This document shows, in pieces, positions 63,974 to 64,000 of a DNA stretch of 64,000 bases. The notes beneath the pieces were generated by a model that worked only from the letters and a program-made list of their open reading frames with translations, was not told where the DNA came from and searched no databases. Each line of letters starts with the position of its first letter. Position 1 is the stretch's first letter. Source of the DNA: an uncultured Erythrobacter sp. (lineage in GTDB: Bacteria > Pseudomonadota > Alphaproteobacteria > Sphingomonadales > Sphingomonadaceae); assembly GCA_947503155.1 (NCBI GenBank), contig CANNCL010000003.1:1-64000 (forward strand), in the 5' to 3' direction. Position numbers and translations under genes: made by a program.

Positions 63974-64000
63974 ACGTTCTGCCTAGGTTACCGTCCGCCT

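Overview
The window looks like ordinary chromosome from an alphaproteobacterium of the order Sphingomonadales, most likely an Erythrobacteraceae member. I infer this from family content and gene order, not from a database match. The pointers are hisZ next to purA, argH-lptM-lysA, the chvI-chvG-hprK-EIIA-HPr cluster divergent from pckA, a CcrM-type methylase with GANTC sites in its promoter, alphaproteobacterial LexA boxes (GTTC-N7-GTTC), and several DUF families common in sphingomonads. Genes are densely packed, many with 1-4 nt overlaps. I see no rRNA, prophage, transposase or CRISPR array. Two tRNA genes are present, tRNA-Thr(UGU) and tRNA-Val(UAC).

Layout: 1-506 holds GC-rich repeats and tRNA-Thr. 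507-4735 has a TM2 protein, an RNase H-like DUF protein, rarA with a minisatellite tail, a PadR regulator and a membrane protein. 4763-9081 has a glycosyltransferase and the serC-serA operon behind a structured leader. 9238-15834 has hisZ, a secreted esterase, a large secreted protein with five repeats, purA and an L,D-transpeptidase. 15831-22387 has an ECF sigma factor with a membrane partner, a LexA-box regulator, siroheme synthase, lysA, a small lipoprotein, argH and a TlpA-like lipoprotein. 22303-32348 has a FAD monooxygenase, tRNA-Val, asparaginase, an MDR reductase, truA-fmt, recR, def, rmuC, an rRNA/tRNA methyltransferase, HPr and EIIA. 32425-38275 has rapZ, hprK, chvG, chvI and divergent pckA.

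38424-46285 has two DUF937-like proteins, a secreted gluzincin/TPR protein, a cNMP-binding flavoprotein, a DUF885 Tat lipoprotein, DUF3597, a small membrane protein and a TonB-like protein. 46722-51708 has a hydrolase, two tandem cysteine desulfurases with a 2Fe-2S ferredoxin, a NavAb-like sodium channel and a DUF4349 lipoprotein. 51850-51958 carries what I read as a decayed fragment of a second Nav channel. 52157-63924 has parC, a secreted protein, the DUF1285-NUDIX-cca operon, a GNAT, a PQQ-type sugar dehydrogenase, rnhB, a Ca/Na antiporter, ccrM and an outer-membrane beta-barrel protein.

Regulatory threads: a near-identical palindrome lies upstream of both the PadR gene and the TM2 gene. 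Perfect GTTC-N7-GTTC boxes lie just upstream of rmuC and of a pseudo-receiver/winged-helix regulator. The ccrM promoter holds six GANTC sites plus a CtrA-type motif. A family of GC-rich, hairpin-forming interspersed repeats, often as inverted pairs, occupies most of the larger intergenic gaps. No single large novel system is obvious. The best candidates for new biology are the five-repeat secreted protein at 11448-13502, the putative SOS-controlled regulator at 16923, and the Nav channel with its relic.
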